Shown here: positions 25,401 to 38,000 of the stretch, piece by piece | How positions within the stretch are numbered: the stretch's first letter is position 1 | How the letters are laid out: every line of letters starts with the position of its first letter | Assembly: GCF_032118995.1 (NCBI RefSeq) | Contig: NC_092649.1 | Location: 17,983,332-18,047,331, forward strand | Direction: 5' to 3' | Length of the DNA: 64,000 nt | DNA from: Asterias amurensis | Lineage: Eukaryota; Echinodermata; Asteroidea; Forcipulatida; Asteriidae | Notes under the pieces: model-generated | Database searches by the model: none | Told to the model about the DNA's origin: nothing | Seen by the model: only the letters and a program-made list of their open reading frames with translations | Translations under genes and position numbers: made by a program

Positions 25401-25570
25401 ACGAAGAATCCTAGGCATTCGCCATGTAGTTTCCCTTTATTTATAACACTCCACAACTAAAGTATGTGGCAAAATACGAGAAAAAAGGTGAGATAAACAT
25501 CGAGTTTTAAGAAGATACACTAATCCTGTTCTTGGCCTCTGGGTCCCCAAGATTTCAAAAGGGCGAGAGG

Positions 25571-25606
25571 AGAAGAAGAAGAAGAAGAAGAAGAAGAGAG
25601 AGGGAA
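25571..25606. repeat. (GAA)n microsatellite
   Basis: About ten tandem AGA/GAA units, ending in a GA-rich tract. Confidence 0.9.
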
Positions 25607-26249
25607 GGGGGTGTTTATAATTCTCGAAGGGGGTATTTAATAGAGAGAGATGCAGATCCGTGAGGCGGTATTTTGAAGAAACAACCTAGATGGAAAGGCA
25701 GAGTTTCTCGGGTTTCTTTACATGTCTTATGTACCCTACCCTTAAGGGCAAACCAAAGACACCAAGATAAGTTGCCATTCAGTGCCAACAGAAACTCGAG
25801 TTTTCTTTTCCCCAAAAATGAACGGGGGTAGCGCGGACAATAATCGACTATTAAATCTAAGCCATGGACGGATTTAAATATCCGGTGAAACAGTTTCTCT
25901 CTCTTTTTCCCTTCTATTTTCTTGTCTGAAGAATCTGTATAGGTATTGATGGGAAAGATTGAGGGTTTAAGAAGATGATCAGTTTGTAGGAGATGACAAT
26001 CTAAGCATAACACACTTAAAATAGGGGCAACCCTTGAAGGTCTGGAAGAGGGATAATAACACAAACAAGAGACACAGTGTATTTAATTCGTTTCTTGAAG
26101 AGAGTCAAACTAATTTGGAGTGCAGGTCGTTTACACATCAGATAGCCTGAATGTGAACAAAACATGTTGGCGACGTTTTATTCAGTACAAATTTTGTCTT
26201 TGAGATTACACTACTTTTGGAGTAATCACTCTAAAAACTAACTGGGGCA

Positions 26250-26560
26250 GAGTTGACCCGGATTCCGGTTCTCAAGAGGCCTGACCCATTTTTGGGTCCC
26301 CAAAACTGGTATTGATTTCAGCCGGAATTATGTGTCAGTTTGACCCATTTCTTGATCGTTTGACACCGATTCCGGATCACACTGATACAGAAATGGATCA
26401 GGCTCATGGGCTAACCTACTTCCGGGTCAGGCTGACACAGAAACTGGTTTAAAAAGTCGGATCTTAAAGGCATTATGTGTAATTTTGAAGATGTTTGGGT
26501 CATTTTGACACAGATTCCGGGTTATACTGACCCATTCAGGGTCAGGCCCACGGGCCCCTG
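26250..26560. repeat. Degenerate short-period repeat (TGACCCATTTC / CCGGGTCA motifs)
   Basis: Variants of GACCCATTTCTGGGTCA, CTGACACAGA and GATTCCGG(A/G)T recur several times in both orientations. It is an eroded minisatellite. Confidence 0.5.
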
Positions 26561-26906
26561 ATCCAAATTAATTCTGACCATGGTGCAGTTTTCCTTAATC
26601 CGACCAGCCTATGTATATGTCTACGGATACATTCATTCAAAGTCCACTTTAGGTCTGTACGCGAGTCAACATGAAATAAGCTACGATTCAGAAATGAAAT
26701 ACATATGATGACTGTCTTACGGGCGAGCCGCGACCGGCTCCGTGCACCGTATGTTCGGCTCGATCAACGGCGGCTATTGACAGAAGGTGCATGCAACGAC
26801 ATCACGGATACACCGCATATAGTCACGGCCACCAGTGAATCAATAACAGAGAATAACCACGTTTCAAAATCTTTCGACAAGTCACAAAAAAATGTAATCC
26901 TGCTCT

Positions 26907-27274
26907 TTAAAGGCACTGGTCACCCATTGTCGATCAAAGACCAGCAGTATACTTGGTGTATCCATACGAACCTGTGAAAGTTTGGACTCAATTGGTCATC
27001 GAAGTTGCAAGAGAATAGTGGATGAAAGAAAAAACACCGTGTTGCACAATATGTGTGCACTTAGATGCCTAAAAAGGCTTCAGGCCTGAAGTCAAATTTT
27101 GTCACTTTTTTCAGTGAGAAGATAACTCTTTCTCACAAACTACGTCAGGTCAGAGAGACCCGTTTCTCACATTATTTTATACTATCAACAGCTCTCTGTC
27201 GCTCGTTACCATGGTACATTTTAATGCTAACATTTGATTTGAGTATTTACAAATAGTGTCCACAGTTCCTTTAA
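26907..27274 (+). mobile_element. MITE, main family, copy H (full length)
   Basis: It runs from TTAAAGGCACTGGTCACCCA to AGTGTCCACAGTTCCTTTAA, with TTAA at both edges and an internal GCTTCAGGCCTGAAG palindrome. Confidence 0.8.
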
Positions 27275-28175
27275 GGACCTTCAATAACTTTCGAAAAAGT
27301 TTTAAAGAGACGACCTAAAGTTTCAGTTTTCAGTAGACACAACAGGCGTTTTTGGTTAATTCAATGAACAAAACTGAAATGATTGAGGAACAAGTATCCT
27401 CTAAGCTCTTAACAACACAAAATCCTACGAAATCATGTCACGTTGTTATTTCGTCTACAAGCATTCCCCTTCCATGTACATAAAAATGTACTCTGCATGA
27501 CCCCAGCATCTTATCCACCTCCCCCACTCCCCCGCCCCCAATCCTTCCTTGCGAAACACACCACCAGTTTCCGAATTAGCTCTTTCAAGTTTTCAGCTCT
27601 CTGTCTCAGAAACCTAATGAGTCCAACTCGTATTTTTCCTGTATGTATAATTAGCGGTTCAATCATAATTAAATACGTTTAATCACTAACACTAGGAACG
27701 GGAAATGCGTACAAACCCCAACAAAATACCCCTGCCTTCCTGAATGCATTATAATAAATTGTGAAGAAGAAACAAATCCACTAAGGATTTAACAAAGTTA
27801 AGGGGGAAAAGGTGGTGGCAATTGCCAAGAGTCAATGTACTTTGCTCACATTCAGTGAAGTATTGGTACCTAATGCAGACGCCAGTTAGAGGTGTTATCG
27901 TTGCAAAGTCAATTTAGGAAGTTTTTTTTTCTACGCACTTTTTTCTCTCGAATGATACATTAGATGTGACAACCTCGAGTCTTTGAGGACTTCCGATATT
28001 AAGAAGCTCTTAGTGTTTTGTTAAGCTTTGTCCTTGGTGGGTTTTTTATTTAGAAGGGTGGGGTGGATTTTCAGGGTGTAGAAAGGAAGGAGTTAAAGAG
28101 TACAGGTATTTCGATTTCAATAATTCAGGTAAAATTAAATCAACTGTTTCAAACCATCCAGAACCAGCGGGGGAC
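27275..28175. other. Intergenic stretch, no gene seen
   Basis: AT-rich with a C-rich patch near 27,520. Nothing is recognised. Confidence 0.35.
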
Positions 28176-28330
28176 CTGGGCCCAATTTCATAAATCCTTT
28201 AGGCATTCGTTTGCTTAGCACAGGTAAATTTGCTTAACAGAAACGGTCACCAGCAACTCCCCTGTGGTATTTTGAGCTTATTTGTTTACTTGGTATGATT
28301 TCATCATACCATTGACAACTGACATACCGA
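28176..28330 (+). mobile_element. Dispersed repeat, CCCAATTTCATAAA family
   Basis: It begins GGGCCCAATTTCATAAATCC and continues with GCTTAGCACAGG and TTGCTTAACAGAAACGG. A related copy lies in reverse at 58,830-58,972. The class is unknown; it may be a fold-back or SINE-like element. Confidence 0.45.
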
Positions 28331-30551
28331 TTTGGTACACAAAGGATGCAGGTAGAGTTTTGTCATGCCCCTCATCACTGACCCTTGTTGTTTGACATCC
28401 CTATAGGATGAGTGTGGCACATTCCAGCTTAGGATATCATGACACATGACCTGACCAGTGTGTACGATGCGGTTAAGACAATGGAAATATTAAAATAATT
28501 TCAGTTTCTCCTGCCAGTAGCCCTGAATGCTAACTTACACTACAAAGTATGACGGGTAAACAGAGTAACTTAAAGGCAATGTTTAATCTATAGGAGGACA
28601 TCAGTTTTGTGAGTGAGCACAACTTAAAGCAGCAACCCATTGACCACTGGGGCACCACTACTGAATTATTCTCGTTAGTGTTGTTTGTTTCAATTCAGTT
28701 CGTTGGAGTTGGTTCAAGTTTTTGCAGAGTATAACAATACCATAGTTTTATGTGTATTTTTTCTTTCTTAAATCGAAATACCAATCTTAATACAATTTAT
28801 ATAATAGGATATGTTTTTTTTGCATAAGTGTTTTGTTGGCACTTCGCCAACCACCTCAGCTCAGTTTTATCCAAATCTTCTCGCAATCTTGGACTTGGAG
28901 ATAGGTCATGTGACCCCTTTCTCCACCATTGCATCATCTTACGGTCCACCTCCCCGCCCGAAAGTCCTTAAGCCCCGCTTCTCCTCAATACATCTCAAGC
29001 GGGTCCTGTGCCCTTAAGCTTAAATATTAAAATGAAACCTTCCATTGGAAAATCAAGCCATTATCACGGATAACCACTTTTATTTGCAAGTCAAGTCTCT
29101 TGAACTTGCTATAGTTTTGCACGACTACAGTTTCTCACTTCTTAAAACAATATCGATTTTACTTTGTTTTTCTTATTTCATTTTTTTTTTTAAGCTTTCA
29201 AAAGACATGCAAAGTTGTTTTTATGCTCCTATAGGTCATTTAGCTCTTGTTTGAAAGCTGTACGAATTATAGGGCCATATGACCAACTATCGTTTGTATT
29301 TGAATAAACACATCCTGGTTAGCATAACCTCCAGTGTTGATTCTACGATCAACGGCCGATCCAGGACTTAATGACGAAGGACTAGGCCTCCAAAAATGGG
29401 CCACCAAGAAGGAATCAGCGGCCACATTCCATCTGTTTCTATTTCTGCCGTCAATGTGAGATTGTCTAATTCGATGCTAGTTGATCTATCTGTTAAGCCA
29501 ATCATATCAGTCCAACCAAACCTCGCCCCTCCTCCAACCTAAACATTTATTTTTTTAAAGTTACATGTTTTTTGACTTTGTGTTCTGAAAAAAGAAAAAG
29601 AAAAAAAAAACTATTTTGGCCGGGTGTGATGGTATCCATGGTTACGTTTTCTCTGGCGTTACCAGAAGACGCCGATGGTAGTTGGGTACATCAATCACGC
29701 CACGTCAGGATGTGGAGCATAATTGTGATGGACGATCCCCCTCATACACGAAACCCCTTTCCAAACTTGTATTTAGAAAAGAAGGGGGAAAAAAGACAAA
29801 CAGACTTGATTGCATCCATGCCAGCCGGCCTCGTAGATAGTACTTTTTACTTTTGGAAACGGGTGCTGCATAAAACTGATTTCACATTAGGGGTGTAGAC
29901 CGCGCCCTATATAAGGAATCAAATCTCGACTTAGTGTTTTATGGACTCGAGTCTCCAACGACTTGATGCTTGCTCCCCCGAAACAAAACGCCACAGTATG
30001 CCACTTCCAGAGCTATTTCCTACACCACCCTACCCCCTTGTTATCCACATGGCTGGTGATCACTACAAAACCGATTCGCTTGATTGATGTTCAAGAATAG
30101 CGGGTCAGGACCCACCAACTTTTCTGCTGTCATATTTCACACGTTTTTACAGTTGCATCTAAGCTGTGGCCTGGGGGCGATCGAGTGGCACACACACACA
30201 CAACCACCGGCGGCTCCTATCACGAGAAGCCTCATCTCCCCTCGGACCCCAACCACCGGGCGACTTGCAACCAGATGGACTTCTTAATTTGGGTGCTAGA
30301 GTCCTCGGCCGATGTGTGGTACAACGCGTAGAATTCCGCTCCCAATATACAGCAAACCACACAGTACCCTATCACCACGGCTTGTTTGCACGATCATGTC
30401 CCCACCGTGTCCCCAGAGAGAAGCCCGCCCGTAATCTCGAATTCATATTCCACGGCTGGCTGGTCCAAAGTATCGTAGATGGATTTTTAATGAAGTTGCC
30501 CACACTCCTTAATGGAAAAGCGGTGAGGAAAGACGCCTATAGCCCGTGCAC
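28331..30551. other. Upstream flank of the candidate GATA2/3 promoter
   Basis: Mostly non-repetitive. From about 29,940 the sequence turns GC-richer, and open frames on both strands (30,084-30,558) probably reflect base composition only. No gene is supported. Proximal promoter elements for the exon at about 30.6 kb would be expected here. Confidence 0.35.
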
Positions 30552-30878
30552 TATATAGACTGAAGACGCTGTCATCACAACTATATAGAAAATAACAACC
30601 AAGTAGGGTTTTTGTTTTGTGTTGTTGTCCAGTGACTGCTCTCCTAGTTCAGGTGTTGCTGCACTGCACCACTACATCCCAACTCCAGGTTAAAGAGAAC
30701 ACGTTGCGTTGCTATCAACGTCACGAGACGAGAGCCTCATCTACCATAAAGCTAGCGTCTTGAGGAGGTGTAGTCTCGTGTACAAGACTCTCATCCAGTG
30801 TCATTTCTCTTTGCAATCAGTGAGCATCCATCCTCCTTGGACAGAGCGTCTTGTCTCTTGGTTTCATCATCAGCTCAG
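30552..30878 (+). promoter_or_regulatory. Candidate TATA promoter and non-coding first exon, probably of the GATA2/3 gene
   Basis: A TATATAG box (30552-30558) is followed by a TCATCA initiator-like site (30572) and a second TATATAG (30582). About 300 bp of non-repetitive sequence then ends in the best splice donor of the region, TCAG then GTAAGT (exon end 30878). No plus-strand coding exon lies between here and the GATA exon at 62,341, whose acceptor needs an upstream partner. I therefore infer that this is the distal untranslated first exon of that gene. GATA2/3 genes commonly have distal non-coding first exons. It could instead belong to another transcript or a long non-coding RNA. Confidence 0.45.
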
Positions 30879-32436
30879 GTAAGTCTACACGGAGTGCATC
30901 TTATATCTGATTGTTTCGATCAAGATGTTCCCGGCGCCCCGTTATCTCTTGCATTTTTTTGGCTATGAATTTTTGCATAACTTACCTTTTTCCCACTTCT
31001 TGTTTTTCTCGGTTGTTGAGTCGATTTGTCAAATTTTAGACTAAAATCTCGATTTGTTTCAGATTAGTTGGGAAATGTGTTTGAGGGACGTCTTTGTTTT
31101 CCACTTTGAACTTAATACTTGAATGGAAAACAGGTATTAAGAATTCAGTTTATGTTACCCTGGTGACCGAGTGAAAAACAATGTTTACCTTTATTATACA
31201 AACATGTTTTGAATTATTAATTCTTCTTATTTTTTAACGCACATTTCCAACTTATTTGTTCTTCCCCATTCATAATCTATTTGCTAGTTTCTCATGTATT
31301 TGTGATAGGACATTATTTGTTTCGCTTTGACAATATTTCACTTTGTGAAACTTTTGTAAACACAGCGGAAGTGACTTTGTAATGTTCCTCAGATGTTTGT
31401 ATAATACTTATCACTAATGTACTTTAATTTGAATCAACGTCAGGCCATTTTTTATTTATTTAAACCAGTTAACAGTTTTTAGAAAGTTTTATAAAGACAT
31501 AGTTTACATGGCGATATGGGTGCTAATTAATTACTGTATTCACTATACAGGACCATGAACACGGAAAATGTTTGTATACCGTAAATTATAAATGATATTA
31601 ATTTATGAAGGTTGTTGTCACTTAAAGAAACTAAAATGACCCGCCTATTCTGTTTCTCAAGATAACAAGAATTCGTTTGGAGTTCCGAATTAAGTTTAAT
31701 GCTCCTTAACACATTCATTTCGTAATGTCAAATCAAACAATTCCAACAAAATAATATTTAATCTGTCACAAATTCACTATCATTCTTCATTAAATGCATA
31801 TAACTCCTTACACGAATCTGTCAGGTTTCGGTCAAGTTTATGAATGAACAGTCTAAATGAATTGGTCAGACCACGCTTCAAGTGCTTGGGGTATACAGCA
31901 TAAAAGATAATGGTAACATAATCAGAGTCTAGCAAGCTATACTTGTCAGTTTGTCTGAATCTTCTGAGTGATCTTGTAAAGCATCTTATACAAAGACAAA
32001 ATAAATATCGGTTAGAACATTTACTTGTGACATGAGTCATGTTTTGAATAAATATGGCACAAATATGATGTTGGTACAATGGAAGGTTAACAAAAATGTG
32101 TTTTCGAAAAGTATGCATAACATTATTGCCTTTAAGGATTTTAGTAAAGAAGAAAACAAGGAATGTTAAAGATTTTTAATTTTTACTTTAGTATTGCAAA
32201 TGATGGTCGCATTTTCTATTTTGAACTTTACTCATCGGTTGACAATACTAATACATGTATCCTGAACAGAACAAGCATTGACATATCAACGAAAGTTTGA
32301 ATAAGTACAATTGAAATGAATAGTGACTACGGAAATAAAACAGTTGTGATATTTTACGTTCAAATGAGAAAGACACTTACAGAATTTACACCAAATGTTG
32401 GTGTCATTTTTATGTTGTGATGTTTTTATTCATCAG

Positions 32437-32738
32437 TAGCTGCTGTTGTTGTTGTTGCTGTTTTGTTTTTGTTGTTGATGTTGTTACTTTGTTGTTGTTG
32501 CTGTTGATGTAGCTATGTTGTTGTTGTTTGTGTTTTGGGCTGCAGCTGCTGATGTTGTTGTTGCAGTTGATGTTGTTGTCTTGGTCGTTGTTGTTGGTTT
32601 TGTTGTTGGTAATGTTGTTGTTGTTTGTTTTGGGCTGCAGTGGCTTTTGTTGTTTTTAGTTTGTTTTGTGTTGTTGTCTTCGTTGTTGTTGGTTTTGTTG
32701 TTGCTGCCGCTGTTTTCTTGTTGCTGCTGCTGGTGGTA
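32437..32738. repeat. Imperfect (TTG)n array, 300 bp
   Basis: A long interrupted TTG/CTG-rich tract. The Val/Leu-rich frame across it is a repeat artefact. Confidence 0.85.
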
Positions 32739-33690
32739 ATTTATTCAAACCTTTAACAAACGAGTTTCCAGAACGTCTTTAACCATTAAAGACCCGGTGT
32801 GAAAGTTAACGCGATACCTAATCACTAATTTCCCTTCAAATTTAAAAGTGAAAGTGTGAAGATGTTTATGATATGAGATGTCCTTGGACCCATGGACGTC
32901 TGAAATGCTTCCCATTCAAACCAAAGTAAACATTCTTACCATCGCGGTAATCGATATTATCTTAATTGTAACTGATCAACAAATTATAGATCCAGGTCTT
33001 AGTATTTATTTTGCGTTAAAAACTCATAAGTGCAAAGACCTATCTCTCTCTTGTGGTTGTCTTGGCCTTTATGGACTTGGCGCGCCTTGGCAGACGGTTT
33101 ATAATGGATTGTTCTGACACTCAGTGTTGTCAAGACGAAGGGACTTGGTATCGAGGTTGACTCAAACATTGCCAACATGTTACTGGCTAAGATCTTCGGG
33201 GAAAAGTTGGTGAGATAAATAAACACTACCTATCATGACACAGAAAAGGAGTGGCTGAACCATGGATTGAAGACATTGCATTATATACAAAGAGAAACAT
33301 TCGTAATATTGAATACTTCTGAAAGATCATCATAAGTCATCTAAATTTTGAAATACAATTTCCCGTCAGTCATCGTCGCCCCCCTCCACATCTCAGTTCC
33401 TCGTTTTACATAAAGTTGTTTTAATTATATTTCATAAAATGTGAAACAGAATTTTGTCTTTATGTTTTGAAAATTTGCAATATGGTGGGAGTATGTGGTG
33501 TTTCGATGAGCGTACTGATCGAAGAGTTGGGCCGTTTAAGAACCGATGCACCGGATCTTCTCAATACCACAACTACTCAGACTTTCACTGGTACTATACC
33601 ACAAACAAATCACCAAACAAATCAAAAATTTAAAACTTATTCTAGTGACAAAGGGCGCTAACTGGGGAGTTAGTTGTTACATATTACATA

Positions 33691-34066
33691 TTAAAGGCAC
33701 TGGGACACTTTTGGTAATTACTCAAAATAATTGTTAGCATAAAAGACCTACTTAAAGAGCAATGGAGAGCTGTTGATAGTATAAAACATTGTGAGAAACG
33801 GCTTCATATGATATAACTTGGTTTTGAGAAAGAAGTAATTTCCCATTTAAATATTTGAATTTAACAAAAGACCTCAGCCGAGGTCTCGAATTCTAGGCAT
33901 CTGAAAGCACACAACTTCTGCGACAAGGGTGTTTTTTTTCCTCACTCTCGCAACTTCGACGACAAATTAATTTGAGTTCAAATTATCACAGGTTTGTTAT
34001 TTGTCGGGAGACACCAAGTGAGAAGACTGGTCTTTAACAATTACCGACGGTGTATAGTGCCTTTAA
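33691..34066 (-). mobile_element. MITE, main family, copy I (full length)
   Basis: It runs from TTAAAGGCACTGGGACACTT to GTGTATAGTGCCTTTAA in reverse orientation, with the internal hairpin GACCTCAGCCGAGGTC intact. Confidence 0.8.
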
Positions 34067-34391
34067 GCAGAATGTTATTGCCGCAGGAAGTCCTAATTGA
34101 TCCAATGCTTTGCGAAACCCAAATTACATGAAAACTGATGGAGTGATGGGTTGTGTGGACATGGAGGAAGAAATAGTGCGAAGTTGTGATTATATTATCC
34201 CCTGTGTTTTATTGATTGCTAAGTAATTAAATCAACGGCAATTTTGTGGCCAAGTGGTCACTTGTCAACTTGTTTGCTTACATCAAAATAAAAAAATATT
34301 ACATCAAAATATCTAAAGAATTAATTGTTCCGTGTGCGCGAAAGTAAGGAATGAAACTGTAGACGCATGGAATTAAAGAATGAAAGCTCCC

Positions 34392-34394
<3 letters not shown>

Positions 34395-34425
<31 letters not shown>
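34395..34425. repeat. Poly(T) run
   Basis: About 31 T. It may be the A-tail of a reverse-oriented retrocopy, but nothing next to it confirms this. Confidence 0.85.
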
Positions 34426-34429
<4 letters not shown>

Positions 34430-34499
34430 CTTTACGAACAAAACGAGATTTGTCATTCTGTTTTACTACCCCCCCCCATCTCATCTCGTTTTGGTGTTC

Positions 34500-34790
34500 T
34501 GCTTTTTGCTTGACAATTAAAGGCCTAAGTTTGGTCTTAGGTTCATGTATATCGTTTGTGTAATGTGTTTGTGTATTGATTTAGTGCCGTCTTTTGTTTA
34601 AATTTTTACCGCAATTTTAGAGTGTGTCATGTACAGTATGTAACCTTCTTACGAGCTAGGCCTGGGAGGGCACATCTTTTTTGATGACAGTTTTTGTTTT
34701 AAAGTTTTCCCCTTCCCTGGACGGCCTGTGCTTGTTTTATTGTTTTGTCCGAAGAATTAAAATAAATAAATAAATAAAATAAATATCTTA
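34500..34790 (+). mobile_element. Retroelement 3' end with (AAAT)n tail
   Basis: The 3' region contains GGCCTGGGAGGGCACATC, TGATGACAGTTTTTG, CCTGGACGGCC and TGTCCGAAGAATTAAAA, and ends in an AAATAAATAAAT tail. It shares this 3' end with 25,094-25,245. A short-repeat tail and 5' truncation suit a CR1/L2-like LINE or its SINE partner. Confidence 0.6.
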
Positions 34791-35652
34791 ATTATTCAAT
34801 GCATTTTTATAATCTAAATGGCTCAGTATGCTGTCAAGCGGATGGTAAGCCTATCAGACGGATGCTGTCATTATGGACCATCTGATACGCGTCTTTAAGT
34901 GTTCGCATAGGTACACAAGTCATGTACTATAAACTATACATTATATAGACAGCCAGCCGACCAACAGATGGTTCAACACGGAAACCCTAAAGACCCTACA
35001 ACAAAAGCCGAAGGTCAAAACGGGGAAATAAATGCTCCATGTTCCCGCTTCTTTAAGTGTTCTCAACTCGACACGTAGTTCGGTCACCTCTAACGCCGCT
35101 TGGAGTGACGGATCAAGGGGTACCATAACGGCGCTACGGACGGCCGGGTTGTATTGTTGCGGCACGCTTAAACTAAAAGCACTTGAATGTTTCCGGAGTG
35201 TGTGCTGCTGTTATCAATAAACATGAGATTTAACTCAGTGTGGTAATTAACCCTCATCGACTGAAGGGATTAACTCGATTACCAGCGTGCGATGAGTGGC
35301 TTTACTGATTGTTATTAGTTAAATTAACAATTATTACAAGTGATTGCCGCAATCACTGAGAGAACACGTCATCAGAATTTGCACAAAGAAAAAACAAAGC
35401 ATCAAAAATGTAAAGCAAACTATGCAGGCCTAACTGTACTTTTGTTTACGTAGAAATGTGTCGTGTAGTCCTGAAACAAGGATTAAACAAACATGGTGGA
35501 AGTCAAATTATGTAAAAGTCAACAAATTTTCGCGCAACCAAACCATTAAAAGGAGGATACATCAAGCGTTCACGACCATGACAGCTTTATGAAAAACTGA
35601 TATGAAAACAAATGACATTACTTCCCTTTATAACAATAAACTTATCGGTTAT

Positions 35653-36026
35653 TTAAAGGCAGTGGACACTATTGGTAATTGTCAAAGACTAGCCTTCACA
35701 GTTGATGTATCTCAACATATGCATAAAATAACAAACCTGTGAAAATTTGAGCTCAATCGGCCATCGAACTTGCGAGATAGTAATGAAAGAAAAAACACCC
35801 ATGCCACACGAAGTTGTGTGCGTTTAGATGGTTGATTTCGAGACCTCAAGTTCTAAATCTGAGGTCTCGTCGAAAATAACTTCTTTCTCGAAAACTATGG
35901 CACTTCAGAGGGAGCCGTTTCTCACAATGTTTTATACCATCAACCTCTCCCCAATACTCGTCACCAAGAAAGATTTTATGCTAATAAATATTTTGAATAA
36001 TTACCAATAGTGTCCACTGCCTTTAA
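35653..36026 (+). mobile_element. MITE, main family, copy J (full length)
   Basis: 374 bp, from TTAAAGGCAGTGGACACTAT to TAGTGTCCACTGCCTTTAA. It is close in sequence to copy D and lacks about 13 bp around its central hairpin. Confidence 0.85.
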
Positions 36027-36718
36027 TCCCATTTATAAATAACACTAATTTATTTTTGCATTTACTTAAAATAAACAATAAAACAAACAAAAAACAAAAA
36101 ATGTATATCATTTTATAATTATCTCCTTTCATGATGATAGAGTGACAAATAAATAATTTTGCATTGTTTTAAATTGTCTTATAAGTGCATTTTTGTGCAG
36201 CGTTTTGCCCGCTGGCTAACTTGACAGCAGCATGCAGCGTTTTGAGCCAAGCTGTGTTTCCCTGCTGCATTACGATACGAATCCGTGTGGTGACAGCAAA
36301 GAGCCAGCAAGCACATCTGGTCCCGACTTGCATCTGCTTTCTCTACCGTGTTCCTGAGCCGATGGACGGCGCTAGTTCCCCTGAAGGGATGGCCAGCTAT
36401 TTAAACTTTCCATTTCTCTCTTAAGTGTATACTTTATTTCGGTTGTTTACTACTTTGTGGCAATAGTCTCGAAGTGCACACGGTAATAAAACATAATTGC
36501 TGAATTTTAGTCTGAAAGTGAAATGTTACTTATTATGGAATTCATACAGGAACATTTCCCCCCACTAAATTGAGTCAGATTCGAGAAAACTGTATACAAA
36601 AACCACAAAACAGCTGATTTCGGTTGCCAAACATGACTGGGCAACGTGTTTGAACATGCTGAGCAGTGTGCATGATTTTCACTTCTTTCTCCTGACTCAC
36701 GCAACGGCTTAAAGGCTG

Positions 36719-37031
36719 TGGACACATTTGGTAATTGCTCAAAATAATTATCAGCATAAAACCTCACTTGGTAACAAACATCGGGGAGAGGTTGACGGTA
36801 TAACAAATTGTGAGAAACGGCTCCCTCTGAAGTGAAAGAGTTGTCAAGAAAGAAGTTATTTTCCACGAATTCGTGGAAAAGTACTTCTTTCTCAAAAACT
36901 ACGTCACTTCAAAGGGAGCTGTTTCTCACAATGTTTCACACTACCAACCTCTCCCCGGTGTTTGTTACCAAGTGAGGTTTTATGCTGATAATTATTTTGA
37001 GTAATTAGCAATAGTGTCCACCGCCTTTTAA
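36719..37031. mobile_element. Snap-back MITE derivative, copy K (arms about 150 bp)
   Basis: Both halves are the same half of the normal element, facing each other across a central CCACGAATTCGTGG (centre near 36,870). Markers GAAACGGCTCCCTCTGAAGT and its complement appear symmetrically. It is TTAA-bounded, and the whole insert can form one hairpin. Confidence 0.85.
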
Positions 37032-37671
37032 CCCAAATTTTCACCATGATTGTTATTTCATGTATTGTTGATAACACAAACATGAACACTGTCTGCGAAT
37101 ATTTTGTCAGATCACCCAATCCTGTAAAACAATTTAAAAGAACAGTCCCAGAATAATCCCCGCATTGTTTCAATAACACAATTCAATTATGCTCTTTCCA
37201 ATGCTCTTCCTGAAACAATACATCTATTAAAACAATAAAGGTATTCCATAACGAAAATTGTGAAATTGCATCCGGTTTTTGAGCATCTTTTTTAGTGGTC
37301 AATGAGTTAAGCCAGAAAAGGAAATCTTTCTAATTATACAAATTGTCTCAGTGTCACTTCATCCATAACTCATCTCAAGCCAGTTGGACTGTGGTTGTTG
37401 ATCCTCAAAATTGTTTCCAGATCTCTGTTGCTATGAAGTTGAAAATGTGTTTTCAACGGGGGAGATGGATAGTTGTTTTAAATCGGAGTTGACATTCAAC
37501 CGCAAGCATAGCGTATACACAAAATGTACGTTTGATTCAATCTATAACCCTTAAGGGCATGAAACATGTTCAAACTCTTCGGTCGGCACAACCACTGGTT
37601 TGGAAGAGTATTTATTCCAATCAAGAATTTTTATTGTTTTTATAAAAACTATAAATACAAATATCGGAACC

Positions 37672-38000
37672 GTTATTGAGGGAGGGCGGTATTAGCTTCC
37701 CAGAAATGTCGATAGTAAAAAAACATTGTGAGAAATGGCTCCCTCTGAGGCAACGGCAGTTTTTGAGAAAGAAGTCATTTCTCACTAAAATGTTAAAGGC
37801 TTTTTGCCTGAAGCCTTTTATTGGGCATCTGAAAACACACAAATTTGTGCAACAAGGGTGTTTTTCTTTAATTATTCTCTTGCTACTTCGATGACCATTT
37901 GGATCCAAATTTTCACAGACTTGTAATCTTATGCATATGTTGGGATACACCGAGTGAGAATACTCGTCTTTGACCATTACCAAAGGTGTCCAGTGCCTAA
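37672..38000 (-). mobile_element. MITE, main family, copy L (outer end lost)
   Basis: It contains GAGAAATGGCTCCCTCTGAG and an internal AGGCTTTTTGCCTGAAGCCT hairpin, and ends at GTGTCCAGTGCCTAA. The first terminus is missing. Confidence 0.65.

Noticed and set aside
25615..26064. 149-codon minus-strand frame
   Set aside because: There is no recognisable domain, the composition is mixed, a (GAA)n array lies just outside its end, and no splice context supports it.
30166..30558. 130-codon frame upstream of the candidate GATA promoter
   Set aside because: It is open on both strands because the region is GC-richer. It ends at the TATA-like box and shows no domain.
31780..32118. 112-codon minus-strand frame considered as a retroelement relic
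   Set aside because: I could not identify any reverse transcriptase, endonuclease or gag motif, and the surrounding DNA is not repetitive within the window.
32515..32739. Val/Leu-rich 74-codon frame resembling a membrane protein
   Set aside because: It is a read-through of an imperfect TTG trinucleotide array.
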